Source: Desulfocapsa sp. (GTDB lineage: Bacteria > Desulfobacterota > Desulfobulbia > Desulfobulbales > Desulfocapsaceae). Taken from it: DNA of 10,025 nucleotides. The notes beneath the pieces are model-generated. The model was not told where the DNA came from. It ran no database searches and saw nothing but the letters and a program-made list of their open reading frames with translations. Position numbers and translations under genes: made by a program. Within the stretch, counting starts at the first letter, position 1. The number at the start of each line of letters is the position of its first letter. Positions 1 to 7,565 of the stretch are shown here, piece after piece. The stretch covers positions 1-10,025 of the forward strand of contig JAOZTO010000061.1 in the NCBI GenBank assembly GCA_029942265.1, in the 5' to 3' direction.

Positions 1-80
1 AAATAATTATACACAATTACAAGGAACTAAAAAAGAAAAATTTGCAGTAACGAAGAAGATGAAGAGTTTTTACGAATCCA

Positions 81-1493
81 TCACATAATGCTTTGCACAA
101 CAGTTGTTGCATAGTCAACAAAACGCTGTGGAATAACACCCATAACAACGATGATGGTAAGCAAAAATACAGAAGTCGCACTGGTCAGCATTGATGGCGA
201 AACAATTGCACGTTCCTCAGGGTCAGTGCAATAGGCAACCCTTACAACAGACAGATAGTAGTAAATAGCAATGGCTGTGTTAATGGCTGCCAGTATGACG
301 ACAAGAAGATACCCTTCGCGTAATGCTCCGGCAAGCAGCATAAATTTACCCATAAACCCAACAAAAGGTGGAATACCTGCAAGTGCAAAAAGTCCGACAG
401 CAAGGGTGAATGCCATGATTGGAGAACGTTTGTGCAGTCCAGTGAGGTCTTCTATCATCACATTTTCACCGTCTTTGGAAACGGTGCAAATAACAAGGAA
501 ACAGGCAAGATTCATGAGGACATAACCAATGATATAGTACATGGCATTGGCATATCCGGTGATCTGAAAAGTAAGAAGACCAAGGAGTACAAAACCGGCA
601 TGGGCAATACCGGAAAACCCAAGCATACGTTTTACATCTTTTTGTACCAGTGCTGAGAGGTTACCATAAAACATGGATGCAATGGCACAGACCATCAGAA
701 CATTTAGGATAACCTGACCTTCGCCATTAATAAGGCTGACAAATCGAATCAGCATGGCAACAGCCGCAAGTTTTGGAACGGAAGCAATAAAGGCGGTGGT
801 TTCGTTTGATGCTCCTTCATACACATCTGGAACCCAGAAGTGAAAAGGAAAGATTGCAAGCTTATAAAAGAATCCTGCAAGAACCATCATCATGGCAATG
901 ACAGCAGCAGGGTTATCCCACATAGTGGAGAGCTTGGTGATCACAACTGAGAGTTCGGTTGATCCGGTCAGTCCATACATGTAACTCATACCAAAGAGCA
1001 TAAAACCAGTGGCAGTAACCCCAAAGAGCAGATATTTGATTCCTGCTTCCATCTGAAATCTGAATTTACCGGTATCGTCACGCATGGGAACCATGATGTA
1101 CACGGCAAATGAAGAGAGTTCAAGAGAAACAAAAATTGCAAGTAACTCAACGCTCGATACCAGCATCATGAGTCCTAGAGCACTCATAAACATAAAGAGA
1201 TAATATTCGGGCTGAACTTTTAAGGGAATCCCTTTGAGCTTATTGCCAAACAGAAGAACTAGCAACATAGCACCTGCGATCAGAGATTTAAACACCTGTG
1301 AAAAGAGATCAACCTGATAGGCATTAAAAAAGAGCTTTCCGGTTTGACAGGTGCTGATCAGGGCGGCAGCTAAAATTACAGCACCAAGCCCGATGGCGAT
1401 ATTTCTGATAGTGTCACCCTTGGCATTGCCAAGGCTTACTATAAAGAGGATAAGACCTGCACCCAACAGTGTTAACTCAGGGAGAAATTGCAT
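81..1493 (-). CDS. nuoN: NADH-quinone oxidoreductase subunit N (ND2 homologue)
   Basis: NuoN is the antiporter-like subunit closest to NuoK in Complex I and the last gene of the visible operon. At 470 residues it has the normal length and about 14 helices. Key charged residues are Glu125 in TM5 (AIFVSLELSSFAVYIM), Lys211 in TM7 (GFFYKLAIFPFHFWVPDVYEGA), Lys241 in TM8 (AFIASVPKLAAVAM) and Lys383 in TM12 (PPFVGFMGKFMLL). FHFWVPDVYEGA is the NuoN-specific version of the WLPDA motif. The segment after it reads SNETTAF where many NuoN proteins have PTPV. An AAAAAGG lies about seven bases before the ATG. It ends in TGA at 81-83. Confidence 0.97.
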   Translation of the reverse strand: MQFLPELTLLGAGLILFIVSLGNAKGDTIRNIAIGLGAVILAAALISTCQTGKLFFNAYQVDLFSQVFKSLIAGAMLLVLLFGNKLKGIPLKVQPEYYLFMFMSALGLMMLVSSVELLAIFVSLELSSFAVYIMVPMRDDTGKFRFQMEAGIKYLLFGVTATGFMLFGMSYMYGLTGSTELSVVITKLSTMWDNPAAVIAMMMVLAGFFYKLAIFPFHFWVPDVYEGASNETTAFIASVPKLAAVAMLIRFVSLINGEGQVILNVLMVCAIASMFYGNLSALVQKDVKRMLGFSGIAHAGFVLLGLLTFQITGYANAMYYIIGYVLMNLACFLVICTVSKDGENVMIEDLTGLHKRSPIMAFTLAVGLFALAGIPPFVGFMGKFMLLAGALREGYLLVVILAAINTAIAIYYYLSVVRVAYCTDPEERAIVSPSMLTSATSVFLLTIIVVMGVIPQRFVDYATTVVQSIM

Positions 1494-1509
1494 TTTTATA
1501 CCTTTTTGT

Positions 1510-1524
1510 GTTCTTAATAAGAAC
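1510..1524. repeat. 15-bp perfect dyad in the nuoM-nuoN spacer
   Basis: GTTCTTAATAAGAAC has two 7-base inverted arms around a single central base. It lies between the nuoM stop and the nuoN ribosome binding site. As RNA it could only form a weak, AT-rich stem with a five-base loop, and no U-tract follows on the coding strand, so it is not a terminator. It may be chance, an mRNA processing or stability element, or a protein-binding site; nothing in the sequence distinguishes these. Confidence 0.35.
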
Positions 1525-1538
1525 GCTGTTAATATTAC

Positions 1539-3062
1539 TTAGTGAATAATACTTGTTATTGTTGCTACCTGTCCGTGAAAGCTGTGGTAGTTATTCAGTA
1601 AATTATCAACACTTACGTGAATGATATCAATAAACGGTTGTGCTCCAAGGCCAATCCAGAAAACAAAGAAGAGAAAAGGAGCAAGAATTACAATTTCCCG
1701 CAAGTTCAAATCTTTGATCCAGGATTGATCAGGATTGTCAGTACCACCCCAGACGATTTTTTGCAGCATGCGAAGCATATAGGCAGCAGCAAGAACAGCA
1801 CCTGGAATTGCAGCAAGCGCCAGCCAGATGGAATGCTCAAACGCACCTGCAAGGATTAAAAATTCACCGACAAAACTGTTTGTTGCCGGAAATCCAAACG
1901 ATGATAGAGCGAAAAATGTAAGAAATGTCACATAGATTGGCATGTGCTTTCCAACACCTGTGGCATCACGCAACTCTCTTGAGTGGGTACGTTCGTAAAT
2001 CATTCCGATACAGAGAAAGAGTGCGCCGGTTGTGATACCATGGTTAATCATCTGTAAAATTGCACCTTCAACACCTGCGGTATTTAAGACAAAAATACCA
2101 AGTGTAACAAAACCCATATGACCAACTGAAGAGTAGGCGATCAGTTTTTTCATATCAGATTGTGCCAGTGCGGTAAATCCACCATAAAGTATTCCTGCAA
2201 TAGAGAGCCAAAGAATAGCAGGAGCCAATGTTATAGTGGCTTCTGGCGTAATGGGAATGGCAAATCGTAGAAAGCCATACGTTCCCATTTTCAATAGCAC
2301 AGATGCAAGGATTACAGAACCGGCAGTGGGCGCTTCAACATGAGCAGCAGGGAGCCATGTATGGAAGGGGAACATGGGGACTTTGATTGCAAAAGCAAGA
2401 AAGAACGCAAGAAACAAAAAAATCTGAGCTGTACTTGAATAGTTTTGCCACATCATATCCGGGATAAAGAAACTATAATCATTATGAATATAGAGCCATA
2501 TAATGGCAACCAGAAGCATGACGGAACCAGCAAGTGTGTAGAGAAAGAATTTGATGGAGGCGTAAATTCGTCTCGGCCCACCCCAGATGGCAATAAGCAT
2601 ATACATGGGAATAAGCATGGCTTCCCAGAGGACATAAAACAGTACAAAATCAAGTGCCATAAATACGCCCAACATGGCGCATTCCATAATCAGCAGACAA
2701 GCCATAAAAGCGGGGATTCTGGATTTGATGTAGCTCCAGGAGGCAAGGACACAGAGCGGCATGATAAGGGTTGTGAGCATGACTAGAAGTATGGATATCC
2801 CATCAATTCCCAGTACATATTGGATGTTTAAGGACGGTATCCAACTCATCTGTTCAACAAACTGATATTTGCTGGTTGTAGTGTCAAAGGCTACGAGAAG
2901 AGGAATAGACAACACTGCGGTGAGCGTAGTGATTCCAAGCGCCCAGTATTTTGCAAAGGACTCATTTTTTACAAAGAACAGCAGTATTGCACCTGCCAGT
3001 GGCAGGAAAATAAGAGTGCTCAGAATGTGTGGATAATCTGGATTGATTAGTAGTTGATCCAT
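1539..3062 (-). CDS. nuoM: NADH-quinone oxidoreductase subunit M (ND4 homologue)
   Basis: NuoM is one of the antiporter-like pumping subunits of the membrane arm. The 507-residue protein has the usual length and about 14 helices. The residues known to matter in E. coli NuoM are present: Glu147 in TM5 (YVLWEAMLIPMYMLI), Lys227 in TM7 (AFAIKVPMFPFHTWLPAA), Lys258 in TM8 (EAPTAGSVILASVLLKMGTY) and Glu400 in TM12 (NSFVGEFLIL). The Glu in TM12, in place of the Lys found in NuoL and NuoN types, is a NuoM marker, so assignment is secure. The usual WLPDAH motif reads WLPAAH here. The gene follows an 84-bp gap, the longest in the operon, and has GAGGA about nine bases before the ATG. It ends with TAA 45 bp before nuoN. 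Confidence 0.97.
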   Translation of the reverse strand: MDQLLINPDYPHILSTLIFLPLAGAILLFFVKNESFAKYWALGITTLTAVLSIPLLVAFDTTTSKYQFVEQMSWIPSLNIQYVLGIDGISILLVMLTTLIMPLCVLASWSYIKSRIPAFMACLLIMECAMLGVFMALDFVLFYVLWEAMLIPMYMLIAIWGGPRRIYASIKFFLYTLAGSVMLLVAIIWLYIHNDYSFFIPDMMWQNYSSTAQIFLFLAFFLAFAIKVPMFPFHTWLPAAHVEAPTAGSVILASVLLKMGTYGFLRFAIPITPEATITLAPAILWLSIAGILYGGFTALAQSDMKKLIAYSSVGHMGFVTLGIFVLNTAGVEGAILQMINHGITTGALFLCIGMIYERTHSRELRDATGVGKHMPIYVTFLTFFALSSFGFPATNSFVGEFLILAGAFEHSIWLALAAIPGAVLAAAYMLRMLQKIVWGGTDNPDQSWIKDLNLREIVILAPFLFFVFWIGLGAQPFIDIIHVSVDNLLNNYHSFHGQVATITSIIH

Positions 3063-3146
3063 TTCCAGTGTTCCTCAATATCGGTTGTATTTTTATGTCT
3101 AAGATACATTGTTCTCTTCAGCGCAAGAACGATTATTCAAAAAAGT
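3063..3146. other. 84-bp spacer, longest intergenic gap in the operon
   Basis: This gap between the NuoL-like gene and nuoM holds the nuoM ribosome binding site (GAGGA on the coding strand). It also has a possible weak stem, GTTCT at 3111-3115 with AGAAC at 3126-3130 and a 10-base loop. I see no clear -35/-10 promoter and no terminator, so read-through transcription is the simplest reading. Confidence 0.4.
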
Positions 3147-4934
3147 CTATGACCAAACGTAGGCCACCAGAAGCACGGCTGCAAACGACATCGTATAATA
3201 AATTGTCTGCTGAATCTGGCCACGTTGCAGCACTATTGTAACTCTGCGTCCAATGGCACGAACACAGCGAGCCGTTCCGTCGACGACACCGTCAATACCA
3301 TTCCAGTCAAACCATGACCAGAAGGCAGAAGTCACCATAAGGCAGTTGATACCAACGGATTTGTAAAAGCGGCCAACAGCGTTATCGAACCACTGGATTG
3401 GGTTGATAACAGTCCAGAGAAAGGCACGTCCGCCCATGCGGTAGAACCAGTCCAAATCAAGACTGATGCTATTTTTCGGCATCGCATATTTGCGAAGCAT
3501 AAAGAAACCAAATGCTGTGAAGGCCATAATTTGAATGGTTTCACTGAGATGGTAGGCACTGTAAGGATGGAAGGCGACATCCGTATTTGGCAACATATTG
3601 TAGAGAAACGGTAAATAACAGCCAATAAATATACAGAAGAAACCTGCAATGGCCATGGCCAGCTGCATATTCCAAGATGGGTCTTCAGCCTTTTCCCAAG
3701 TCTCTTCGGAGCAGTTGTTGTCGCCAAAAAACACCAGATACGGAAGTCGAAGACCTGCGGCAAGAAAGGTTCCTGCTGAGACAAAAGTCAATGCAAATCC
3801 AACCCAAAGCAGGTGTGATTCAAAGGCTGCACTGATAATCATGGATTTAGATACAAACCCTGACATCAAAGGAAGACCTGATACTGCAAGCCCACCAATA
3901 AGCATAAAGATCATGGTTGATGGCATCTTCTTGTACAGAGCGCCAAGTTGGGTAAGTTTTTGTCTTCCGGTTGTTGTAAGGATGGCACCTGCTGCCATAA
4001 AGAGCAACCCTTTGTAGAGTATATGAGCAAAGGCATGAGCACATGCACCATTAATAGCAAGGCTTGTGCCAATTCCAACACCTGCAACCATATATCCAAC
4101 TTGAGAAACAATTTCCCAACCCATTAGTTTACGGATATCATTCTCCATCACAGCATAGATGATGCCGTAAATAGCCATGATAACACCAAGATAAATCAGT
4201 ACCTCAAATCCTGAACAGCTTCGAATCAGTGTGTACACTGCAGTTTTTGTGGTAAATGCACACATAAATACTGCGCCGATTGCGGTGGCCTTGGAATAAG
4301 CATCTGGTAGCCAGGAATGTAATGGTGGAACAGCGGCGTTCAGCATTAAACCTGCCATGATCAGCCAGGTGTAGAGTTCAGGGGACGTAACATCCATCTG
4401 GTCAAAGCTAAGAGAGCCTGTGGCCTGATATCTGAGAACAAATCCAAGCAACAGAACAACACCGCCAAATGTATGCACCAGAATATAACGATATCCGGCA
4501 GCCAGTGCCTCATCATCTTTTCTTGCCCAGATAAGGAAGGTTGAGGCAAAAGCCATCATTTCCCAGAAGAGAAAAAGTGTAATGTAGTCGCCAGCGTAAA
4601 TAACACCAAGTGAACCAGCAACATAGAACCATGCGGCTACATGCTGCCATTCATCCTCAACGTGCATACCGTAAATGGTACCAATGATTGCCATCAATGC
4701 CATGATAAATCCAAAAATCATGGAGAGGCGGTCAACACGGCCAAAGGTCAGTTCCCAGTTCATAAACTGAAAGAGGCCATAGGTTCCTGCATTCTGACTT
4801 AAATAGATAACATCAATAAAAGTCAGTAGTGGAATCAAGAACATAAAGGGTTTTCTAAACGGCCCTCTCACAAGTGGAAGCAGACATGCTCCCACTATCA
4901 TAATGAGTGCCGGATGAATAAAACTACTTGTCAT
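3147..4934 (-). CDS. NuoL-like / Na+/H+ antiporter subunit D-like Complex I subunit with C-terminal lateral helix
   Basis: This antiporter-like membrane subunit has 595 residues from the preferred ATG at 4934. The frame stays open to an ATG at 5015, but GGGAGG at 4941-4946 sits six bases before 4934 and MTSSFIHPALIMIVGAC gives a normal first helix. The core (about 1-445) is a proton-conducting transporter domain with Glu125 in TM5 (LFLFWEMMAFAS), the PPLHSWLPDAY motif (203-213), Lys230 in TM8 and Lys363 in TM12 (SGFVSKSM). The TM7 lysine is Asn199 and the TM8 His position is Met224. After a further helix (about 466-480) comes a long amphipathic stretch (about 495-570) with the NuoL-like pattern DGVVDGTARCVRAIGRRV then LQRGQIQQTIYY, and a last helix at about 573-593. 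It probably fills the distal NuoL position, with the lateral helix lying along the arm. Databases may label it nuoL or Na+/H+ antiporter subunit D. It overlaps the 83-aa gene by 11 bp. Confidence 0.88.
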   Translation of the reverse strand: MTSSFIHPALIMIVGACLLPLVRGPFRKPFMFLIPLLTFIDVIYLSQNAGTYGLFQFMNWELTFGRVDRLSMIFGFIMALMAIIGTIYGMHVEDEWQHVAAWFYVAGSLGVIYAGDYITLFLFWEMMAFASTFLIWARKDDEALAAGYRYILVHTFGGVVLLLGFVLRYQATGSLSFDQMDVTSPELYTWLIMAGLMLNAAVPPLHSWLPDAYSKATAIGAVFMCAFTTKTAVYTLIRSCSGFEVLIYLGVIMAIYGIIYAVMENDIRKLMGWEIVSQVGYMVAGVGIGTSLAINGACAHAFAHILYKGLLFMAAGAILTTTGRQKLTQLGALYKKMPSTMIFMLIGGLAVSGLPLMSGFVSKSMIISAAFESHLLWVGFALTFVSAGTFLAAGLRLPYLVFFGDNNCSEETWEKAEDPSWNMQLAMAIAGFFCIFIGCYLPFLYNMLPNTDVAFHPYSAYHLSETIQIMAFTAFGFFMLRKYAMPKNSISLDLDWFYRMGGRAFLWTVINPIQWFDNAVGRFYKSVGINCLMVTSAFWSWFDWNGIDGVVDGTARCVRAIGRRVTIVLQRGQIQQTIYYTMSFAAVLLVAYVWS

Positions 4935-5175
4935 AATAATCCTCCCGAACCTGGATACCACTGTTGCCATACCATCTGGCAACCATGATAACAACAGCGC
5001 AACTAGCAAGACCAAAGAGTGCCCAGAAACCAGGGATCATCTTCTCGGCCCAAGTGTGTGCGTGGTGTGTATCCACGGACAGGCTCCAGATTACTATGAA
5101 TGTCATAATCCCATAGCAGCAGTAGATTACGGTTTGTAATCGTGCTCGAAGATAGTCGATCAGTTGTATAATCAT
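4924..5175 (-). CDS. Small two-helix membrane protein of unknown function, embedded in the nuo operon
   Basis: I do not recognise a named family for this 83-residue protein. It has a short basic/amphipathic N-terminus (MIIQLIDYLRARLQ), a first hydrophobic helix at about 14-33, and a short loop with a histidine cluster, DTHHAHTWAEKMIPG (His37, His38, His40). A second helix follows at about 50-68 (FWALFGLASCAVVIMVARWYG), then a charged C-terminal tail ending REDYYDK. It overlaps the upstream antiporter gene by 4 bp (ATGA) and the downstream NuoL-like gene by 11 bp. No strong ribosome binding site precedes it, so translation probably depends on coupling to the upstream gene. Its position between two antiporter-like genes suggests a small accessory or assembly subunit of the membrane arm; that role is inference. 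The tight overlaps and coherent membrane topology make it a real gene and not a chance frame. Confidence 0.85.
   Translation of the reverse strand: MIIQLIDYLRARLQTVIYCCYGIMTFIVIWSLSVDTHHAHTWAEKMIPGFWALFGLASCAVVIMVARWYGNSGIQVREDYYDK
4941..4946 (-). promoter_or_regulatory. Ribosome binding site deciding the 595-aa gene start
   Basis: On the coding strand this reads GGGAGG, six bases before the ATG at 4934. It lies inside the last codons of the 83-aa gene. No comparable site precedes the in-frame ATG at 5015, so the extra 27 codons are probably not translated as part of this protein. Confidence 0.75.
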
Positions 5176-6653
5176 CCTGTCACCGCCTTAACAAATGCCA
5201 TCATATAGTTGGGGAAAATACCTAGTAAAACTGATATAGTACATGCAATCACAATGGGGATCAGCATGGATAGTGGAGCTTCCTTAATACCTTGATATGT
5301 TTCACCCTCAGGCCGTTTTCCAAAGAACGCCTTATAGGTAACCGGGGCAAAATACCCGACATTAAGCATGGTGGAGGCAATCAGGATAAGCAATATTCCC
5401 ATCTGATGTGCCTCTATGGAACCAACAAGCAGATTCCATTTTGTAACAAATCCGGCAACCGGTGGTGCGCCGATCATGGAAAGCGAGGCTATAAAGAAGC
5501 AGGCGAACGTAATTGGCATGCTTTTACCAAGTCCTCCCATCTCTGAAAGATCTTTTTTGTGATGAGCAATCATAATTGCACCAGCACAGAAAAAGAGGGT
5601 AATCTTGGAAAATGCATGATTGACGATATGGATAAGACCGCCATCAATTCCTGACGGTGTAAGCAGTGCCACACCAAGGATAATATACGAAAGCTGGGAG
5701 ATGGTTGAGTATGCAAGCCGTTCTTTGAGGTTATCTTTTGAAAGTGCGATAATAGAAGCTGCAAGCACTGTAAATCCAACAAAATAGGCAGTTGGAATGC
5801 CAAGGTTTAAGGCATGCATGGTATCAACACCAAACACATACAGCATAACACGGGTTGTACAGAACACACCAACCTTCACAACGGCAACCGCATGGAGTAG
5901 CGCCGAAACAGGAGTTGGGGCAACCATGGCACCAGGCAGCCAGTGATGGAACGGCATAATACCGTTTTTTGCAAATCCGAAGATACAGAAAATATAAAGC
6001 ATGATAACAATCCAGCTTTCAGTATCTCCTGTAAAAAGACCCTCTGAAATGTTATGCGGAAAGTCAAGCGTTCCAGTGATAACATAGATAAGAATCAAAG
6101 CGGGCAGCAGAAAGAGTTTGGCTGTGGTTGTCAGATAGATAATATATTTTCGGGCGCCATCGTATCCTGCTTTATCCTGTGCGTGGGCAACGAGGGGATA
6201 GGTACAGATAGAAACAATCTCGTAAAAAAGATACATGGTGAAAAGGTTGTCAGAAAATGCAACACCAATGGCACCAAAAATGGCGAGTGCAAAACAGGCA
6301 TTAAAGCGTGTCTGAGCATGTTCCTTGTGCGCTCTCATATACCCGAGAGAATAGTACACAGCAATTGTCCACAATGATGAAGCGACGATGGCAAATATCA
6401 TTGACATCCCATCGGCCCGGAGTTTTATGGTGAGACCGGGTAAGACGGTGAAGAGATGATATTCAAGGACTTTTCCATCCAGGACATCTGGAATCATTGA
6501 CGCAACAATCAGCAGTAGTATCACTGATGCTGCCGATGAAACCCCCTCACGCACATTCTCGTTTTTCCCGGTGAACATGACACCGAGTGTGGCAAGCAGT
6601 GGAACAAGAAGAGCGAGGATAAGTTTTACGGAACTAACCGTTTGTATTTCCAT
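5172..6653 (-). CDS. MrpD/NuoL-family antiporter-like subunit (additional Complex I membrane pump)
   Basis: This 493-residue polytopic membrane protein belongs to the proton-conducting membrane transporter family shared by NuoL/M/N and MrpA/MrpD. About 14 helices are expected. The functional charges are all visible: Glu145 in the TM5 motif LFYEIVSICTYPLVAH, Lys229 in TM7 (GFAKNGIMPFHHWLPGA), His254 and Lys260 in TM8 (APTPVSALLHAVAVVKVG), and Lys405 in TM12 (GFVTKWNLL). It is therefore predicted to be competent for ion translocation. It stops near residue 490 and lacks the long lateral helix of NuoL, so it resembles MrpD or NuoM in architecture. An AGAGGA at 6663-6668 lies nine bases before the ATG. 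Its TGA overlaps the next start as ATGA. It sits where nuoL would normally begin, but a second, longer NuoL-like gene follows, so it appears to be an extra distal-arm subunit. Its ion (H+ or Na+) cannot be told from sequence. Confidence 0.9.
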   Translation of the reverse strand: MEIQTVSSVKLILALLVPLLATLGVMFTGKNENVREGVSSAASVILLLIVASMIPDVLDGKVLEYHLFTVLPGLTIKLRADGMSMIFAIVASSLWTIAVYYSLGYMRAHKEHAQTRFNACFALAIFGAIGVAFSDNLFTMYLFYEIVSICTYPLVAHAQDKAGYDGARKYIIYLTTTAKLFLLPALILIYVITGTLDFPHNISEGLFTGDTESWIVIMLYIFCIFGFAKNGIMPFHHWLPGAMVAPTPVSALLHAVAVVKVGVFCTTRVMLYVFGVDTMHALNLGIPTAYFVGFTVLAASIIALSKDNLKERLAYSTISQLSYIILGVALLTPSGIDGGLIHIVNHAFSKITLFFCAGAIMIAHHKKDLSEMGGLGKSMPITFACFFIASLSMIGAPPVAGFVTKWNLLVGSIEAHQMGILLILIASTMLNVGYFAPVTYKAFFGKRPEGETYQGIKEAPLSMLIPIVIACTISVLLGIFPNYMMAFVKAVTG

Positions 6654-6671
6654 GACAGAGGTTCCTCTTTC

Positions 6672-6998
6672 CTAACCTTTAAGGTCGACAATATCTTCAG
6701 TGTCGACTGTTTTGTAATTACGATATACGGCGATGGTGATACTGAGCCCGATGGCAGCCTCAGCCGCAGCAATGGCCATGATAAATAGGGCGAATATTTG
6801 GCCAACCGTTGGATCTGGTGCTGTAAATCTGTTGAATGCCATGAAATTGATGGAGGCTGCGGCAAGTATCAGTTCAGATGCAATGAGCATTCCCACAAGT
6901 GTCCTGCGAGTAACCAGCCCATATATTCCCATTCCAAACAGGACTGCTGCAAGGATCAGGTAAGTGGTAAGGTTGTTATGTAGAGACAGAATCGACAT
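6672..6998 (-). CDS. nuoK: NADH-quinone oxidoreductase subunit K (ND4L homologue)
   Basis: NuoK is a three-helix membrane subunit that, with NuoJ and NuoH, links the quinone chamber to the antiporter-like arm. At 108 residues it is close to the usual 100-105. Both membrane glutamates needed for proton translocation are present: Glu42 in GMLIASELILAAASINF and Glu80 in GQIFALFIMAIAAAEAAIGL, matching Glu36 and Glu72 of the E. coli protein. The C-terminus TEDIVDLKG resembles the conserved NuoK tail. The ATG immediately follows the nuoJ stop, and AAGGAG at 7006-7011 lies seven bases upstream inside nuoJ. The next gene begins after an 18-bp gap, so all these genes are probably on one message. Confidence 0.96.
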   Translation of the reverse strand: MSILSLHNNLTTYLILAAVLFGMGIYGLVTRRTLVGMLIASELILAAASINFMAFNRFTAPDPTVGQIFALFIMAIAAAEAAIGLSITIAVYRNYKTVDTEDIVDLKG

Positions 6999-7565
6999 TT
7001 ATTTACTCCTTCCATGACGTGCTATGATCAGTGACCCAATAATGGCGATGAGCAGGACAATGGAGACCAGCTCAAAAACCATGGAGTAGGTGGTGAGAAG
7101 TTTTATACCAATTAGTTTTACTTCACCCATATTAATTTTTGGCAAAACTTCAAAAGTTGTATTTACGGCAAGTCCTATCATGCCGATGGTCACAAGACCT
7201 GCCGTGACTAATCCAAGTGGGCCACTTAATGCTCCTGAGGGGCCTGTTTTCTTACTATCTTCAGGCGCAGCAAGCATAATGGCAAAGGCAATAGTGATAC
7301 AGACAGCTCCAATGTAAATGAGCATCTGCATCATCGCCAGGAAAGGTGAATTCAGGTAGTAATAAATGGCAGCAACACCGAGAAAACAGAGGGCAAGGCC
7401 AGCTACAGCACGAACCAGACGTTCTGCATTACAGGCAATGATTCCACCAATGACCGTGATTGCAAGCATGATCAGAAAGACAATCCCTGCCGCTGCATCT
7501 GCATATCCTGCCAATCCATCGGCTGTAATAAAACCGAGAATACCTGAGGCTTCAGTTGGGTTCAT
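6999..7565 (-). CDS. nuoJ: NADH-quinone oxidoreductase subunit J (ND6 homologue)
   Basis: NuoJ is a five-helix membrane subunit of the proximal arm; in solved structures its third helix carries a pi-bulge involved in coupling quinone reduction to proton movement. The 188-residue protein has an N-terminal helix at about 25-44. The family core follows at about 50-99 (RAVAGLALCFLGVAAIYYYL, then FLAMMQMLIYIGAV). A Gly/Ser/Lys loop at about 101-117 precedes two more helices. The C-terminal stretch FELVSIVLLIAIIGSLIIAR (about 164-183) is highly typical. A hydrophilic N-terminus of about 20 residues precedes the first helix. The start is supported by the ATGA overlap with nuoI and by AAGGAG at 7574-7579, eight bases upstream. 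The stop codon directly abuts the nuoK ATG. Confidence 0.95.
   Translation of the reverse strand: MNPTEASGILGFITADGLAGYADAAAGIVFLIMLAITVIGGIIACNAERLVRAVAGLALCFLGVAAIYYYLNSPFLAMMQMLIYIGAVCITIAFAIMLAAPEDSKKTGPSGALSGPLGLVTAGLVTIGMIGLAVNTTFEVLPKINMGEVKLIGIKLLTTYSMVFELVSIVLLIAIIGSLIIARHGRSK

Noticed and set aside
1..80. Rho-independent terminator after nuoN
   Set aside because: The coding strand has a T-rich stretch here, but only a four-base GTAA/TTAC pairing precedes it, too weak to call. I see no gene in these 80 bases.
3332..3784. 150-aa minus-strand frame inside the NuoL-like gene
   Set aside because: It is an alternative-frame shadow of a well-supported gene, with no coherent domain and no ribosome binding site.
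4935..5015. Upstream extension of the 595-aa gene to an ATG at 5015 (622 aa)
   Set aside because: The extra 27 codons lie inside the 83-aa gene, have no good ribosome binding site before 5015, and would add a spurious segment before a normal first helix. GGGAGG at 4941-4946 fits the ATG at 4934.
4924..6653. The 493-aa and 83-aa genes as part of a separate Mrp Na+/H+ antiporter operon
   Set aside because: No MrpA, B, C, E, F or G genes are present, and the pair is embedded with overlaps inside nuoK...nuoM. An extra Complex I module is simpler, though a functional Mrp-like link cannot be excluded.
6658..6669. AGAGGAACCTCT inverted repeat in the nuoK-493-aa spacer
   Set aside because: The arms are separated by only two bases, too close for a hairpin, and the sequence is largely explained by the ribosome binding site of the 493-aa gene.
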